NCBI RefSeq assembly: GCF_029227915.1
Contig: NC_079876.1
Coordinates: 6,944,001 to 7,008,000 of the forward strand
DNA length: 64,000 nt
Source of the DNA: Hydractinia symbiolongicarpus
Lineage: Eukaryota > Cnidaria > Hydrozoa > Anthoathecata > Hydractiniidae
Direction: 5' to 3'
Position 1 is the first letter of the stretch. Each line of letters opens with the position of its first letter. Positions 12,311-24,379 of the stretch are shown piece by piece. A program made the position numbers and the translations under genes. Under the pieces are notes generated by a model. The model saw only the letters and a program-made list of their open reading frames with translations, did no database searches and was not told where the DNA came from.

Positions 12311-12343
12311 GAAATACAGTGGATTCTTCCACGGATAAACTAG
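12311..12343 (+). mobile_element. Helitron-like 3' end
   Basis: GTGGATTCTTCCAC forms a hairpin, followed by GGATAAACTAG and then T. This is a decayed version of the family end seen at 15250, 16884 and 22901: stem-loop, short spacer, CTAG, inserted before T. Confidence 0.5.
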
Positions 12344-13089
12344 TCTGTTTTCTATATCGTAGCAGCAAATTTTGAAAAACCAGAAGGTATTAAATCGAAA
12401 ACAGCATTTTTTTCATACGTTATCTTAAATAGTAACCTCCGTAGTATTATTTGCCGATCCCTTTCATGATTACAGGGCGACGTTTTATTATTTTGCGGAA
12501 TAACTTTACGTAATGTTTGAAAAATTTATCGTGACCCTGACACCAAGATGAGCACACACGTAACATTCATAAGGAGGGTTCTTACTTCAGTTTGTTATAT
12601 AGGCGTAATACCCTAAAACTTCAATAACAGCCCGTCATTACCCAGTCCAACTAATCACTCTGCAAGTTTATTTTGGAAAGTAAATTTTAAAATCGCCAGT
12701 GTAGATAAAACAACCCCGTCGTTACAAGATTTATTGCGGTTAAAAAATAAACCCTTGGTATCACAAGTTAATCGATACGGTTGTCTTATTGAATCAACTA
12801 AACCAAAGTTTATATGGCAGTAACAAATGTATCTACCTAACTGCATTTACAATAAAAAAAGATGATTTCAAAATTTTGTTGCAGCTAACTGAGCTACCTA
12901 ACCGCTAGATACACAATCCACATTTGCAGCTTAGTAAAAATCAAATTGGTGAAGGTAACAGAAAAAGAAATAATGCTTGCTAGGATCAGATGCTATTTTA
13001 CCAAACTAAAGAAGTTGTTCCTTGTGTTTTTATTTCAGCTAAAGTTGTTTTAAAAATATTTTTCAAACATACATTGCACCTGAAACACT

Positions 13090-13200
13090 TTAACGTGTTG
13101 CGAACTTCACTGAAGGCGCTACATACCGTTTACTTGCACTTAAGCGCTCAATCTGGCGTCTGGATAAATCGGACAATTCGACACTGGGTCCCCTGCCTAG
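13090..13200 (+). mobile_element. Helitron-like 3' end, second family
   Basis: The segment ends GACACTGGGTCCCCTGCCTAG|T at 13200. It is preceded by a block (CTTAAGCGCTCAATCTGGCG, 13139-13158) that resembles the hairpin units inside the long element at 15251-16686. Compare the related end CACTGGGTTCCCAGCTAG|T at 28099. The 5' boundary is unknown. Confidence 0.45.
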
Positions 13201-13209
13201 TCTATTAGG

Positions 13210-15105
13210 AGTTTCGATTAATGAGAAAAGTATGTGATGAGGTAACTGCAGGACGTTACTCTAGCGTTGGGGGAACACACCTCGTTGTTACCTGCATTCG
13301 ACCGATCAGTCAGTAACATAAGCTTATTTATTTCTATATAACATTGTTGGATTGCGCTGTGAAATATATTATGGCTAATATATATATCCCGAATGATAAT
13401 AAAGTTACTAAATACTTTAAAAAATAACAAATCAATTAGTTAGCTTAAGATAATAGCGCCAATGAAACAATGGGTTTGTACAGACGCAACTATGTACAGA
13501 TTTGTTTTCACGCAAACGGACCATGAACATTGCTTACTACGTCATATCAAGAGCTTCAATGTCACTTATTCAGCTTGTACTTTAACTCACATTGCACAAT
13601 GACACAAAAGGAAAAAGATCCGCACAAAGATTCTACCAACGTACTTAAATTTGATTACTTCGAAATAGCAGTTCTTTGGCCTACTTCAAATTCCAATTCA
13701 ACTTGAATTCAACAAAAGGATATGCAATAGTTTTTAACGCTTTGCTTTGCTTTTGATTTACTGGAATCATCGCTTCTGTCAATAAAGGGTGCAGATGAGT
13801 CTCTTGATTTCCTAGTTTTATTTAGAAAAACCCTTTTTAAAGTATCCCAGAACTTGGTTAAATCGTGTTTATTTATGTTAATGATGTTTTTTTATCATTG
13901 TTTTTGGCATTTCGTATAGTGTTGGTACAGTAAATATTCTTTTGTTTTTGTAACGATTTTATCGTTCATTCGTGTGATTTTTGATGTCATTTAATAGCCA
14001 TTGACAGTGCCAATCTTTAGCACGTTTTACAATTTTTGGTGCATAAGTATTAAAACTGGTTTGAGACCAATTTGCACACATACTTAAGTAAACTCAAGCC
14101 CAATCAGTATTATTTAGCTTTTCACATAAACGATGTGAATCATATGACTTGTAATTTCGACAAGTAATTGTGCGGGGTAATAAGCGTTCATGGGTTTATT
14201 TACGAACGCAGCCTACACAAGGGGTCGCTCATGTTTAATGGAAAAACGTCATGCCTTGCAATATTCGATGGTCGATTTGTTAAAATAATATATATCAGAG
14301 TAGAGAATGTCTTTTGTTGTTCTTGTAGGTTGATTAACAATTTGTTCAAAAACATTTAATTTTATAACACCTTTCATGTTATGATGACTGTTTTTCTTCG
14401 GACGATAAATACTTAAATCTCAAAGGAGTAATGTTTCTAAATTAATATCAATAACCCTTTTTTCAGAGTTGTTTTCAAAACTTTTATTTGTGTATAACAA
14501 GGGGTATGTCCTATCCAAATTTACTCATTACCTTCTTGTTCCAAGTCTGTTCTTCTGATGAATGATAATTTATCGGATACATTGTATACACTGATACTCT
14601 TCTTTTGCCTCCATTTTGTCCGTTTCTTTTCACATATTTGTAACCGAAATCTCATATAAGACATCCACGTACTTCGAACCTTCGTTGACAACGTCCATTT
14701 CTGAGAGTGTAAGAATATCGAACAAGCCACTTTCGAATAATTCTTTTAAGTTTGTATTGTTATGATGCAAACCCCTGCTGTTTTGGTGAACATATAGGGA
14801 ACAACCCATTTCACATGTTCTGCTGCTAAGTTACAGTAAAGATGACTTATCAATCGGAAATAATGATGACTTTATATTATATTTATATTATTTTTAACAT
14901 AACATGCCTCTGTGTCAGATATTATGTTACCAGATTGAAGTGTGACTTTTTATGATCTATGTATGTTTTTATATATATTCATATTTATTTATGTGATTTT
15001 GTATATATTTATTTATACACATAATTTTAAGTTCTTATGTTGATTTGAAAATTTTAGTAACCAGTGAATCAACATATTTTGGTTTTCACAAATTTTTGGA
15101 TTGTT
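13210..15105. other. No gene recognised
   Basis: This is AT-rich DNA with several short open frames (13218-13430, 14168-14359, 14521-14730) that show no domain, repeat or splice support. Confidence 0.4.
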
Positions 15106-15111
15106 TATATC

Positions 15112-15250
15112 TCTATAATAATAGCCGTATTCCGTCTGTCTGTCTCTGCGCGGACACCCTGCTAAGTTAGTTATTTTTATCCACTTTGTTGCAACGGGTA
15201 AATATAAAGGACAGGCGAACCCGTGGATTTTTCCACGGGCTAACGACTAG
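15112..15250 (+). mobile_element. Short non-autonomous Helitron-like element, copy 1 of tandem run
   Basis: It starts TCTATAATAATAGCC and ends with the perfect hairpin CCCGTGGATTTTTCCACGGG, then CTAACGACTAG. The TC start, 3' stem-loop, CTRR end and lack of terminal inverted repeats are the Helitron signature. A GTCTGTCTGTCTC tract follows the start, as in the other copies. Confidence 0.75.
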
Positions 15251-16686
15251 TCTATAATAATAGCCGTATATTGTCTGTATGTCCGCGAGAGCCGCGTCCC
15301 GTAACGGAATCACGAAATTTTTAAAATGCGCACCAATACCAATTGCGATATATTTTTACCGACTTTGTTTTGACCGCGTGCGCGTAGTATAGCAATCACG
15401 ACGCCTGATTCTTAAAAACAATCCAAGATTTTCGCGTGTGAATGAACAAAGGCCATTTTGATTTTGAAAGTAGTCGGTGTGTGGAAGGTTTGTAGGCCTG
15501 TTTGACTTTTTTATCTTTTAAAAACTTTATATTTTTTTAATATTAGTTTTCTCTTTGTTTGCAATGTTAAGATGAATATATTGTCACCTTTTTTAGCTGC
15601 GTACAGATCTGAAACGCACGAGTTTTGGATTTTTGGCTAGGAACGAAGATTTTGCTGGCTAGCTAGCCATCTACAGCCTTACTTATTACTATTCTGTATA
15701 GCATAAGAGCACTTGTCCTAGCCAATTTATATTTATGTTGAGGATGTAGCCATTTAGTTAGCTATTTGGCTAAAAGTGAAAGTATAAAAATGCAGTTTGG
15801 CTACAACAATATTCTTAAGCAATAATTCTTATGCTAAATGCTGTTAGCTAGCTAGGTGGCTACATCTTTTATTTTTTTCCTGAAAACTTTTTCTGCACAT
15901 AAAATGGATGAGCAATTGCTTTAGCTGGAGGGGTAAAGACCCTTGTGTTTTCATTTTAACCGAAGTTGCAATGAAGTGTTTTTGGAAAAGGGTATTACAG
16001 CTATTCAACACTGCTTAACTGTACTAAACGGTTAGTCCAGTGTTAACAACAGACTGTTTTTTGCAAAAAGGTTGTTATGCATATGCGCATGTCCAAGCGG
16101 TTTACCTTTACTAAGGGATCAGCGAACTGACATTTAATTTTTAAACTTTCTCGGGAATCAGGGCTGTACAAATGTGCAACACTGCTTACCTGGACTAACC
16201 GCTCAGCCCGGTGTTACCAATGAACTTTTTCTTGTGTTTTTATTTAAACAAAGTCTGCGAGAAAGTTTTTTTTAAAAGTGTATCATCCCTATACGCGTGT
16301 GCAACACCGTTTAACTGTACTAAGCGCTCAGCTCGGTGTCATGATTCATTTTTTTAACTTTCACAAAAACTTATTCCACAAAATAAAATAATATTGACGG
16401 ATGGTTTTGCTATGGTTGAGTATCAACGGTTTGTAAACTTTGTTTTTATTTTAGCTATCGTTGCGGGAAAGTTATTTTTTGAAAAATACGTTTCAGTCGC
16501 AACACTATAATGGTGTATACGCTTTACTTGATTTATAACATACTGCATACCTGTACTAAAGCGCTCCATCTGATCGTGTGGCGCATTTTACGGCTGTTAT
16601 TAGGCGCCCCACAGAGTGTTCACTGCCGGCCCACGCCTTGACTTGTGGCTTACCCCGGCGTTTCGACGCCGGGTTTAACGGGCTAG
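15251..16686 (+). mobile_element. Long non-autonomous Helitron-like element, second in tandem run
   Basis: It begins TCTATAATAATAGCCG directly after the CTAG of the preceding element. It ends at a different hairpin, CCCGGCGTTTCGACGCCGGG, then TTTAACGGGCTAG|T. No Rep/helicase frame is visible in its 1.4 kb. Internally it carries repeated hairpin units (see 16000-16590). The shared 5' end and different 3' end could reflect 3' read-through or end-switching between related elements. Confidence 0.65.
16000..16590 (+). repeat. Repeated ~50-bp hairpin units inside the long Helitron-like element
   Basis: Four related units lie at about 16005-16055, 16175-16225, 16300-16347 and 16538-16584. Each has the pattern CAACACTG, then CTTA-C-TGTACTAA, then GCGCTCAG, then C-GTGTTA. 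The outer arms pair (CAACACTG with CAGTGTT). A fifth, diverged unit lies at 13110-13160. Confidence 0.6.
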
Positions 16687-16688
16687 TT

Positions 16689-16884
16689 TCTATAATAATA
16701 GCCGCATTTTGCCTGTCTTTGCGCGGACTCCCCTATCCCCCCCCCCCCCCCCCCCCCGCTGAGTTAGAAAATCGTACTACGGAAACACGAATATCAAATG
16801 TGATATATTTTTATTCACTTTGTTGCCACGGGTAAATTTAAAGGACGAGCGAACCCGTGGATTTTTCCACGGGCTAACGACTAG
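16689..16884 (+). mobile_element. Short Helitron-like element, third in tandem run
   Basis: It starts TCTATAATAATAGCCGC and ends with the same hairpin plus CTAACGACTAG as copy 1. A homopolymer of about 20 C bases (16737-16757) interrupts the middle. A fourth start, TCTATAATAATGGCCG, follows at 16887, but its 3' end was not found. Confidence 0.7.
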
Positions 16885-16886
16885 TG

Positions 16887-18640
16887 TCTATAATAATGGC
16901 CGTATATTGTCTGTTTAAAAAGGGTTACCGATATTCCTTTGATCTTTCAGCGAGTTTATAGGAACCAGGGGGTTGTTTAATCGGAAATCTTATTATTGAT
17001 TAAAATAAATTCCAGAAATTAAATTTATTTTTTTAATAATTTAATTACTTTAATTAATTAGCTTTAATTAAATAATAATTAAGTAAACAAAATGAATGCA
17101 TTATTTTAATACGCCATTTTTAATAATAATTACCCCCGTGAACTCAATCGCCGTTTTCGCTCGGAAGCCACAGAAAACAAATAGGACAGTTTTGCTGGCA
17201 GTTTTATTACTTTGTTTTGACCGCTCTCACCTAGTATACCAATCAAAATGCCTGAAAACCAATCCAAGAATAACATTCATTTCTGAAACAATGGAGTCAT
17301 TTTTCATGTACCATGTCATTCCTCAACTTTCCTAAACACCATGAAACTTGATGAAATGTTTAATCTTGAGATTCATACAGCAGATAAACAACCGTTTAAA
17401 ACAGTTTTCTTAAATTTTGTACTAATTGACCTCTGCTTGTAACAGAAGCCTATTAGTATGAATCAAAAATTAAGAACACTTTGAGCGTAGTATTAATACC
17501 ACACAAAAACAGCATTTTCACAAATCGGAGTAAGTTGAAAATTGATGCACACATTAATTCAATGATATTAAATGATCTTAAAGTCAAAACATCAAAAATC
17601 AATAATTCTAGCAAGGATGCAATTCGGGACACGTGTATTGGCTTCGCGTAAAAGATTCACAACTGTCTCTTCTTCCGGATACAACGACTTCAAAAAAGGC
17701 ACACTTAAAAAAAAACTGAAAATCAACTCAAAATATTGTACATCTATTATTCTTATGGCAAAAAAGTGTAAACACTTAATAATTATAAAATTAAACTTAA
17801 TTTTTTCCTTGTTTTTACTTCGAGTTTCAAATAATGTGATTTGCGGCAACATATGTTCAAGGGACATTTCGGGAGATGACATCAAATTGGGCTTAATCTA
17901 AAAAATTAATTATCATATTTTATCGAATTTTACTTAATAAATATCAAATTACTAATTCTCAGCATAGTACAAACAGAATAGGATAAACTTTTTTTAAAGT
18001 GGCAGGTAAGCTTTAACAATCAACGAAGGAGAGTCTAATAAATGACATTTTTTTTCTGATACACAAAGAAACTTAATAAATGAGTGATTAAAAGATTGTA
18101 AAGAGTCGTTGCGGCATTGAAAATAATAGAAGGATATGTCTCTCGTTTAATGCTACTCTTTCACAATCTTTTATCATAATAATAAAAAAGGAAAAATGGT
18201 GAGCTTGGTTTACCAGACTACAAACATAATTATGTTTTTCCTCACGTGTTTGAAAATATTAATATTTTTTTCACTATTGTATTCTTTTCTTATCTTTGTT
18301 CAAGTACTGAAACGTTTTGCTACAAGTATAAACATTTTTTCTTGCGAAATATTAAATTATAAGGATAATGAAAATGTACGAAACGTGATTTATATTTATT
18401 TGTATTAAATGTATTTTATTGCACTTTTCGCAAAAAATTCTTCTGAAATTATTATAACGCGTCTGATTTTAAATATATACATTAAAAAATTAAATTATTT
18501 TCTTTTCGGACTACAGGTATGCGTGCCAACAATTTTTCCCCCCAAAAAAGAGAAAAACATCGGGTCTATTATAAAAAATAGACAAAAATAACAATACACC
18601 TTTCCCGAATTTATATTTTGTAAAATATTGCGTGCATGAA
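16887..18640. other. Probable truncated Helitron start followed by repeat-derived DNA
   Basis: After the Helitron start at 16887 the sequence is AT-rich without convincing exons. The segment 17640-18040 is related to 23760-24050 and to 58600-58680: GATGAC(A/G)TCAAA-TGGG after a TTCAAG(G)GG block, and AGGTAAGCTTTA near 18005 and 58665. The overlapping frames at 17572-17901 on both strands are inside this repeat and are probably not genes. Confidence 0.45.
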
Positions 18641-18683
18641 AACGAGGCAAATCTTGGTAAACATTGTTCGCGTTCATATAAAC

Positions 18684-19387
18684 ATGGAGGAAGACAATAC
18701 TATGAGAGATATTTTGCTTAATAAAATTAAGGAAAATATACATTTAGTCTTTGATGAAACTCAAGAAAAAGTGTGAGGAAAAACATGGAGGGAATGCCAC
18801 CGTTCACGATAAAAGAAATTCAAATGCATCGACAAAATAGTGGTAAACAGCACGGTGTGGCAATTATTAAGACTTTGGAGTGTGGCAGAAAGTTTAGGGA
18901 TAGATAAATGGATAGATAGATGTGCATATTTTACATGTCTAGCCATAAATATCGAGGGATATACCCTGTCTATTATTTCCAGGAGGGGCCATGGCTTAGA
19001 TGGAGACTCCCAGAGTATTTAATGCTCATTTTGAGCTACGCAGACCCAATTAGGGCCCGCGCTTTACTAGACAACTCCCGGCAACATCCAACGGCCCACA
19101 AAGTGGGATGAACTATACATATCTGCTGATAGCATTTTCACATCAACAACTACATTTGCTCCAAGTAAAAACAGAATTTTTAAAGATTTAGTTATGGTCA
19201 GCCCTGTAAAAAGTAATGCTGACAAAAAGGTATCCATCTAACGTTATATGATCCTAGAATTAATGATAGTTTGTGTAACATAAATCCAAGAATATTAAAA
19301 CTGCAAGAAGATATGCTTATGGTTGACAAACGGATTGGCTTTACTCATTGTATTAACAGTGCACGAAAAAGAAAAAACAACATTTAA
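18684..19387 (+). pseudogene. Degraded YqaJ/SWIM-type transposon-associated protein fragment
   Basis: Short in-order peptide blocks occur in several frames. From 18684: MEEDNTMRDILLNKI. From 18795: PPFTIKEIQMHRQNSGK, then IIKTLECGRKFRDR. From about 19107: WDELYISADSIF and NRIFKDLVMVSP. From about 19236: LYDPRIND and DKRIGFTHCIN, ending in a stop near 19387. From memory of the family, these resemble blocks of invertebrate proteins that combine a SWIM zinc finger with a YqaJ-like exonuclease domain. The SWIM and nuclease cores are missing, so only a decayed relic remains. Confidence 0.35.
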
Positions 19388-19631
19388 TATTCTAGCTTTC
19401 TTGTTCGATCTACATTGTCACACAAACAACTACCATTAGAACATAACATCAAGGTTGTTAGTAATATTAATTAAATACTTCAAATAAATTAAAACAAAAC
19501 AAAACACAACCCTATGAGTTTATTGATGTAAATCCTGTATTAATCCCCAAAAATTGAGGTAAATTAAATCAACATTACACACACCTAGCCGTTCAGTAAA
19601 GTCGTTTATAGTATCATCAATTAGTTTTTCT

Positions 19632-20095
19632 TTAAACATTGAATTCCTCAGTTTTGATAGTTTCTAATTCATCAGGAGTGAAAAAACCAGGTTGTTCTTC
19701 AGTGATCTCAGCAGAATCAGATGAAGAACTTTCATATGTGCATTCAGAATCTGTTTCGACTACTACTGGAATTGCTCTTTTTTCAGACTTTTTCTTTTTT
19801 GTGTTGTATTATTTTCTTTGAACGTAAACATATATGGCACAGAGCCATTGATTAATGTTTTCCGTTCACAACCAGAACCTAGTTTTACACAGTGTACTTC
19901 GAAGTGGACCTCACATACTTTTGTGTTCTTGTTTACTGTGAACACATCACACCTCCTCTTCTACGATATCTTCAAATGATGCTTACCCATTGTTTTCTCA
20001 AACTTGGATCCGATGGAAATCAAAACATTCCAATGTCTGTTTAACTCTGGGTTTATTAAGAGTAGAACTTTTGCATAACAGTACGCAACAAGAGT
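19632..20095 (-). pseudogene. THAP-domain gene relic
   Basis: Minus-strand blocks in order give a broken THAP zinc finger: CCVLLCKSS (first Cys pair), CFDFHRI, a frame change, TKVCEVHF (the third Cys and the His) and SVPYMF (the AVPxxF box). After a further one-base shift in an A-rich run near 19800, a Lys-rich, then Ser/Asp/Glu-rich tail runs to TAA at 19632. The C2CH pattern and AVPxxF box define the family, which binds DNA and is often linked to P-element-like transposons. At least two frame breaks and an in-frame TGA make it non-functional. It converges with the YqaJ-like relic. Confidence 0.55.
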
Positions 20096-20109
20096 TACCA
20101 GGTCGAAAG

Positions 20110-22525
20110 GTCGATATACCTAGATAGATTAAATTATGATAAATCAGGCGCGGATCCAGGGTTTGTCAGATAAGTCGCGTGACTAAGTATAAATTTGGCG
20201 AAAAATGTTAGCCGAGCGAATAATGTCGACAATCCAGGTGTTGCAGACGGAGCGCGTTAAAAAATCACATGTAATTTATTTACGGCGCAAAGCCATGGTT
20301 CACAGCCCTCTTCATTTTGCCTATGGCGATGTTGACGTCAAAGTTGTGACGTCGCTACCATATAGACTGAGAGGGTTGCAAATTATAGCTTACAGATTTT
20401 GACAAATACAAAAAGATTTAGCTAATTAGCTATAGCTAGCCAGCTGGCTAATTGTTTTTGTAATATGAGCTTTGAACAGAATTTTCAGCATTGTGGAGGA
20501 GTTCTTTCTCAATTAATATTTGTGTTGGTATTAGAAGTAAAAACTTGGCATCTGGACAACTCTTCGAATGGCTATTAGGAATCAAAGTTTGTTGAGTGAA
20601 AGGTCATGGTAAAATGTATTATACTGCTCAGCATCGTTGGTATTGGTAGGTGATAATTCTCTTGTTGATATTTTGAGAACCTTGACATCCATAGAACTTT
20701 TCTTGTATCCTTCTTTTTATTCCAAGCATCCTTGTTTTCAATTGCTTTTAAAAACCAAAAGGCAAATATTTTTATATCTGAAAAAAGTTTATTCAGATTT
20801 TCCCTTTCCCATATTGTTTGTGATATGACTTTTCTCCTGAGGAGGCAGTTAAAGCCGAAGCAATCAACAACTGTACCCCCAACACATGGTCTCCTTTTTT
20901 ATCAATACTTGCCTTGTCAACAGTAATAAAGAGAAAAATTAATACGTTTTACCCACAGTTCGCTTGTTACGGTTTCGAACTCTCTTTACACAGTGTATAT
21001 TGCCACGCCCATCTATTTTACTTGATGAAGATCAGTTAAAAATTTTATTTTGTTATGAAGGTATTGGTGTAGACTTCAAGCCTTGTTCCAGGTTGCAACC
21101 TTCTTAAGCGAAAGTCGCATTTTCCTATTTCAGCATGCAAAAAAGCAGAAAATTGCCCTTCTTAATTCTTCTTAAAGTTCAAACGAAACTTGAGTTTAGC
21201 CCTATGAATAAACAAATATATCTGAATAAATACATGGGTTGAGGTGTATGTATCATATCACGTGTATGTACATTTCATCTTCATCCTGATCTTTCCATAT
21301 TCTTATTGTTTTTGTTATGATTGTGTTATATTTTGCTGTCCATGGCTGGTGTGATCACCTAGTCATGCTGATGAAACCTGATATTGGCAGAAACAGCAAG
21401 AGTTTATAAATATTGAAATATATTCACAATTGTCTCACTTTATTGTAGTTAATCCCTGTTAATTTAAGTGCTTTTATCTATCTTAAATAAGACGTGTAGG
21501 ACGGAGAGTTGATTCTTATAAAAAATGTTCTTGGAGATTTTCTTATAGCTTACCGCTTCTTTTCGTCAATTTTATTAATAACTAGATAAATCGGTAGACA
21601 ATTTTCGGCAATTTTTGTACCCGCAAAGCTTAAATTAGTGAAAGATTCTGACCCCACCTGCACAATAAAAGATCATTCACAACGCATAAAAGTATCACAC
21701 TCACCAGCTGTATTTTTAATGTTTACAAAGTTTACTAAGAAGTGCCTCGTTTTCATGCTGATGATGTAATCGATAATTTAAATTCGGGAAAGGTGTATTG
21801 AGGCAGAAATATGGTAAATATTAACATTTTTTTTTATTTTATTTTTTTTTAGGAACATTTTCCTTCTCAAACTTCTCTTTCCAATGAAATAATTTATATT
21901 CCAAAGTTTTTCCTAATATTTCAAGGATTAAGTGTTGCAAAACAGTCCAATTCATATATGTTTGTTCTGGCGATCAAATACTCTGTGTATGCAATGAGTT
22001 ATGAGTTATGTTTATTAAAATAATCTGACCGTCACTATTGAGATTGAATAAACTTTCGGATTACGCAATATTTATTTTTAAAAAGAGGAGTAAAAAAGGG
22101 TAAGATATATAATTTAGTACTTCGTCATTTCTTTTATTATTATAATTTTTTTTTCCATATCGTGAAAATGTATTCGAAATATCCTCAAATCATCACTCAT
22201 GTTTTTTCCAACTTCTTTCAACGACGAACGACGTTTGCCTCGCTGATTTTTTTCTGTGATATTTTAAGACACGGATATATGTAAAACACAGAATAATTAA
22301 TAAAACTAAAACATTAAGTTAATTGTTGTCTTTTTCGTTTCTTTACCTAGAAGCGCAGCATTCCTCTACCTTTTATGTTTACATGTTTTATTTTTGCTTC
22401 GCTGGCATAAATAGTATCATCTAACCAGATATTAGAGGAGATAAAACTTTTGCCAAAAAGCTACTACCAGGGCATGCATTATGATCGTCTTTTCTCTTTA
22501 AGAATTAGTCACATCTGTTTAATCA
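20110..22525. other. No gene recognised
   Basis: The stretch holds a GC-richer patch at 20150-20350 with a GTTGACGTCAA..GTGACGTCGC motif. A short TAGCTA/GCTAGC-rich tract occurs at 20420-20455, similar to 47190-47210 and 47756-47910. No supported exon was found. Confidence 0.4.
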
Positions 22526-22529
22526 CTTC

Positions 22530-22585
22530 ATCCCTAGGTTGGCATTTACAGTGTCTGGAGCACGCTGGGTTCTAATCCGCGGATG
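22530..22585 (+). repeat. tRNA-like segment (possible SINE head)
   Basis: The B-box-like GGGTTCTAATCCG at 22567-22579 is preceded by an A-box-like AGGTTGGCATTTAC. The spacing is tRNA-like, but the stem pairing is poor. Confidence 0.3.
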
Positions 22586-22900
22586 ATATAAAAAGGCGGC
22601 AAATTGATAGCATGGAAATAATTTTTATAATAACCACATGTTACATTACATTTACTTAATGAATAGTCACTAGTTGAACAACCTTTCACTGCACAACAAC
22701 GTGATCGACTTCGTTTTCGAGAGCGAGATTAAAAATTTTCAGCCATTTTTCACCGCGTCAAATTAACTATTCTCAAAGTGTACCTACCGTCGATATTTCA
22801 GAGATAAAATGTTGCATAATTTGAAGAACGAAAATCGCCAAATATGACACCGGGGTTCGGTGTATTGCTTTTGACATTTTTATATTTTTGTTATAACAAA

Positions 22901-23071
22901 CTAGTCGTTAGCCCGTGGAAAAATCCACGGGTTCGCCCGTCCTTCAAACTCACCTGTCGCAACAAAGTGGACAAAAATATATCTCATTTGGTATCAGTCC
23001 GCATTATAAAAATTTCGTAATTCCGTTACGGGACGCAGGACACACAGACAAAATACGCCTATTATTAAAGA
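22901..23071 (-). mobile_element. Helitron-like element, minus-strand copy
   Basis: Read on the minus strand it starts TCTTTAATAATAGGCG at 23071. It ends with hairpin CCCGTGGATTTTTCCACGGG and CTAACGACTAG at 22901, followed by T. It is the same family as 15112-15250 and has a matching internal GTCTGTGTGTCC tract. Confidence 0.75.
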
Positions 23072-23759
23072 GATATTGGCACAAAACAAAAAAGGGAATT
23101 GAATAGAATCATTTTCACCATTATTACATTTTCTGTTTTTGAACATTTATATTCATGTTTCACACTCCAATACCTGACTAAAGTAAAAGGTATCATCATA
23201 TCAGAAACAAATGTTTTGGGAATCATTTATTTTGCTTTCACATAACCGGGGCATTCTTATGCTGAAAACGAGTTAAATAAGAGTTCTACAAGTTCATTCT
23301 AAATAACTAATTAATCATTAACATATTCTCTTTCGAGCAATCACAGGTCGAAAGAAAAAACTTCGTTAACGAATATCTCTGAATAACTTTTCGTAAAATT
23401 TCCGATTTCCTCCTCTTCTAAAAATAGATCTGTCTCAAAAATACATTAAAATACGTTATGAACTTTCCGTTTTTGGCGTCACAAGTGTTTGTTATATTTT
23501 TAGAACGATTAAAGTTGAGACCAAAATAAGATACACGATTTAAATTCAGACTAGTCTAAACATGTGGAGATATTGTTTTTCTGAGAACTTTTATACTTTT
23601 TTAGACTGATCCCTTTAGAGTAGGTCACTTCCTATTTCCTTTTGACTATATTATTTCTTTAAATGATATATAATCTCATAAATTCTCTCTTTAATTCGCG
23701 TCAATGCAAAAAAATTCATTCGATTAAATAAAAACGTGAGGTATTTTAAAAAAAATGTC

Positions 23760-24060
23760 ATTGCACCATGCAACGAGTTTAAGAGAGTTGGAAACGAGAC
23801 GCTTGCATGCAACGAAATGACTACACTTTGGGCATGTGTCTCTTCGTGGATGAAAAGAAACAGTATCAAGACCTAATAAAAATAATTCGAACAGTAAATA
23901 AAATTAGCTGCAATAATATAACCCTTTTCTTTTTCTTCCAATTTATTTATATGAGTTTGGGGAAACATGTTCAAGGGGCTTCTTTTGCCATCTTGGAGAT
24001 GACGTCAAACTGGGTTTCATCCGACAAAAAAATTGCCACATAATGGCGGCTTGTGACGAG
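23760..24060 (+). repeat. Dispersed repeat with copies near 17.6 kb and 59.6 kb
   Basis: The shared left block AGAGAGTTGGAAACG-GAC and GTGTCTCTT is also at 59590-59650. The shared right block (CATGTTCAAGGG, then GGAGATGACGTCAAACTGGG) is also at 17852-17890. An (AT)n tract follows at 24090-24126. Confidence 0.55.
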
Positions 24061-24086
24061 TATCATGTTGTGAACGCAAGAAAATA

Positions 24087-24089
<3 letters not shown>

Positions 24090-24126
<37 letters not shown>
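24090..24126. repeat. (TA)n microsatellite
   Basis: An uninterrupted alternating TA tract of about 35 bases. Confidence 0.95.
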
Positions 24127-24130
<4 letters not shown>

Positions 24131-24144
24131 TACATTAAATGAGG

Positions 24145-24370
24145 ATTTGGTCGACAGTGTGTAAACACGTACTTTAGGTCGACACCATTAATTTGGCTAA
24201 GGGAGAAGCTGATGTGTAGAACTGACTCTGCAATAATTTTTGACACAGTCTATTTTCTTATAGAACGTTTGAATTCTATTTAAATAAATTTTTAGCATTA
24301 TTTGTCGACATAACGTTTTTTCTACAACTTTGCGTCATTAGGTAGACAGATAAATGTCGACCTAACGGTC
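24145..24370. repeat. GTCGAC-containing repeat fragment
   Basis: GTCGAC occurs at about 24150, 24178, 24304 and 24356 in contexts such as GTCGACCTAACG and GTCGACATAACG. The same context recurs at 58055-58475, next to another (TA)n tract, which suggests two copies of one element. Confidence 0.45.
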
Positions 24371-24379
24371 TCGTGAAAA

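Noticed and set aside
17572-17901. 109- and 97-codon frames on opposite strands
   Set aside because: Both lie inside a dispersed repeat with copies near 23.9 and 59.6 kb and encode no recognisable domain.
20150-20350. GC-richer patch with GGCGCGGATCCAGGG and paired GACGTC motifs as a mobile element end
   Set aside because: No matching inverted end or target duplication could be found.
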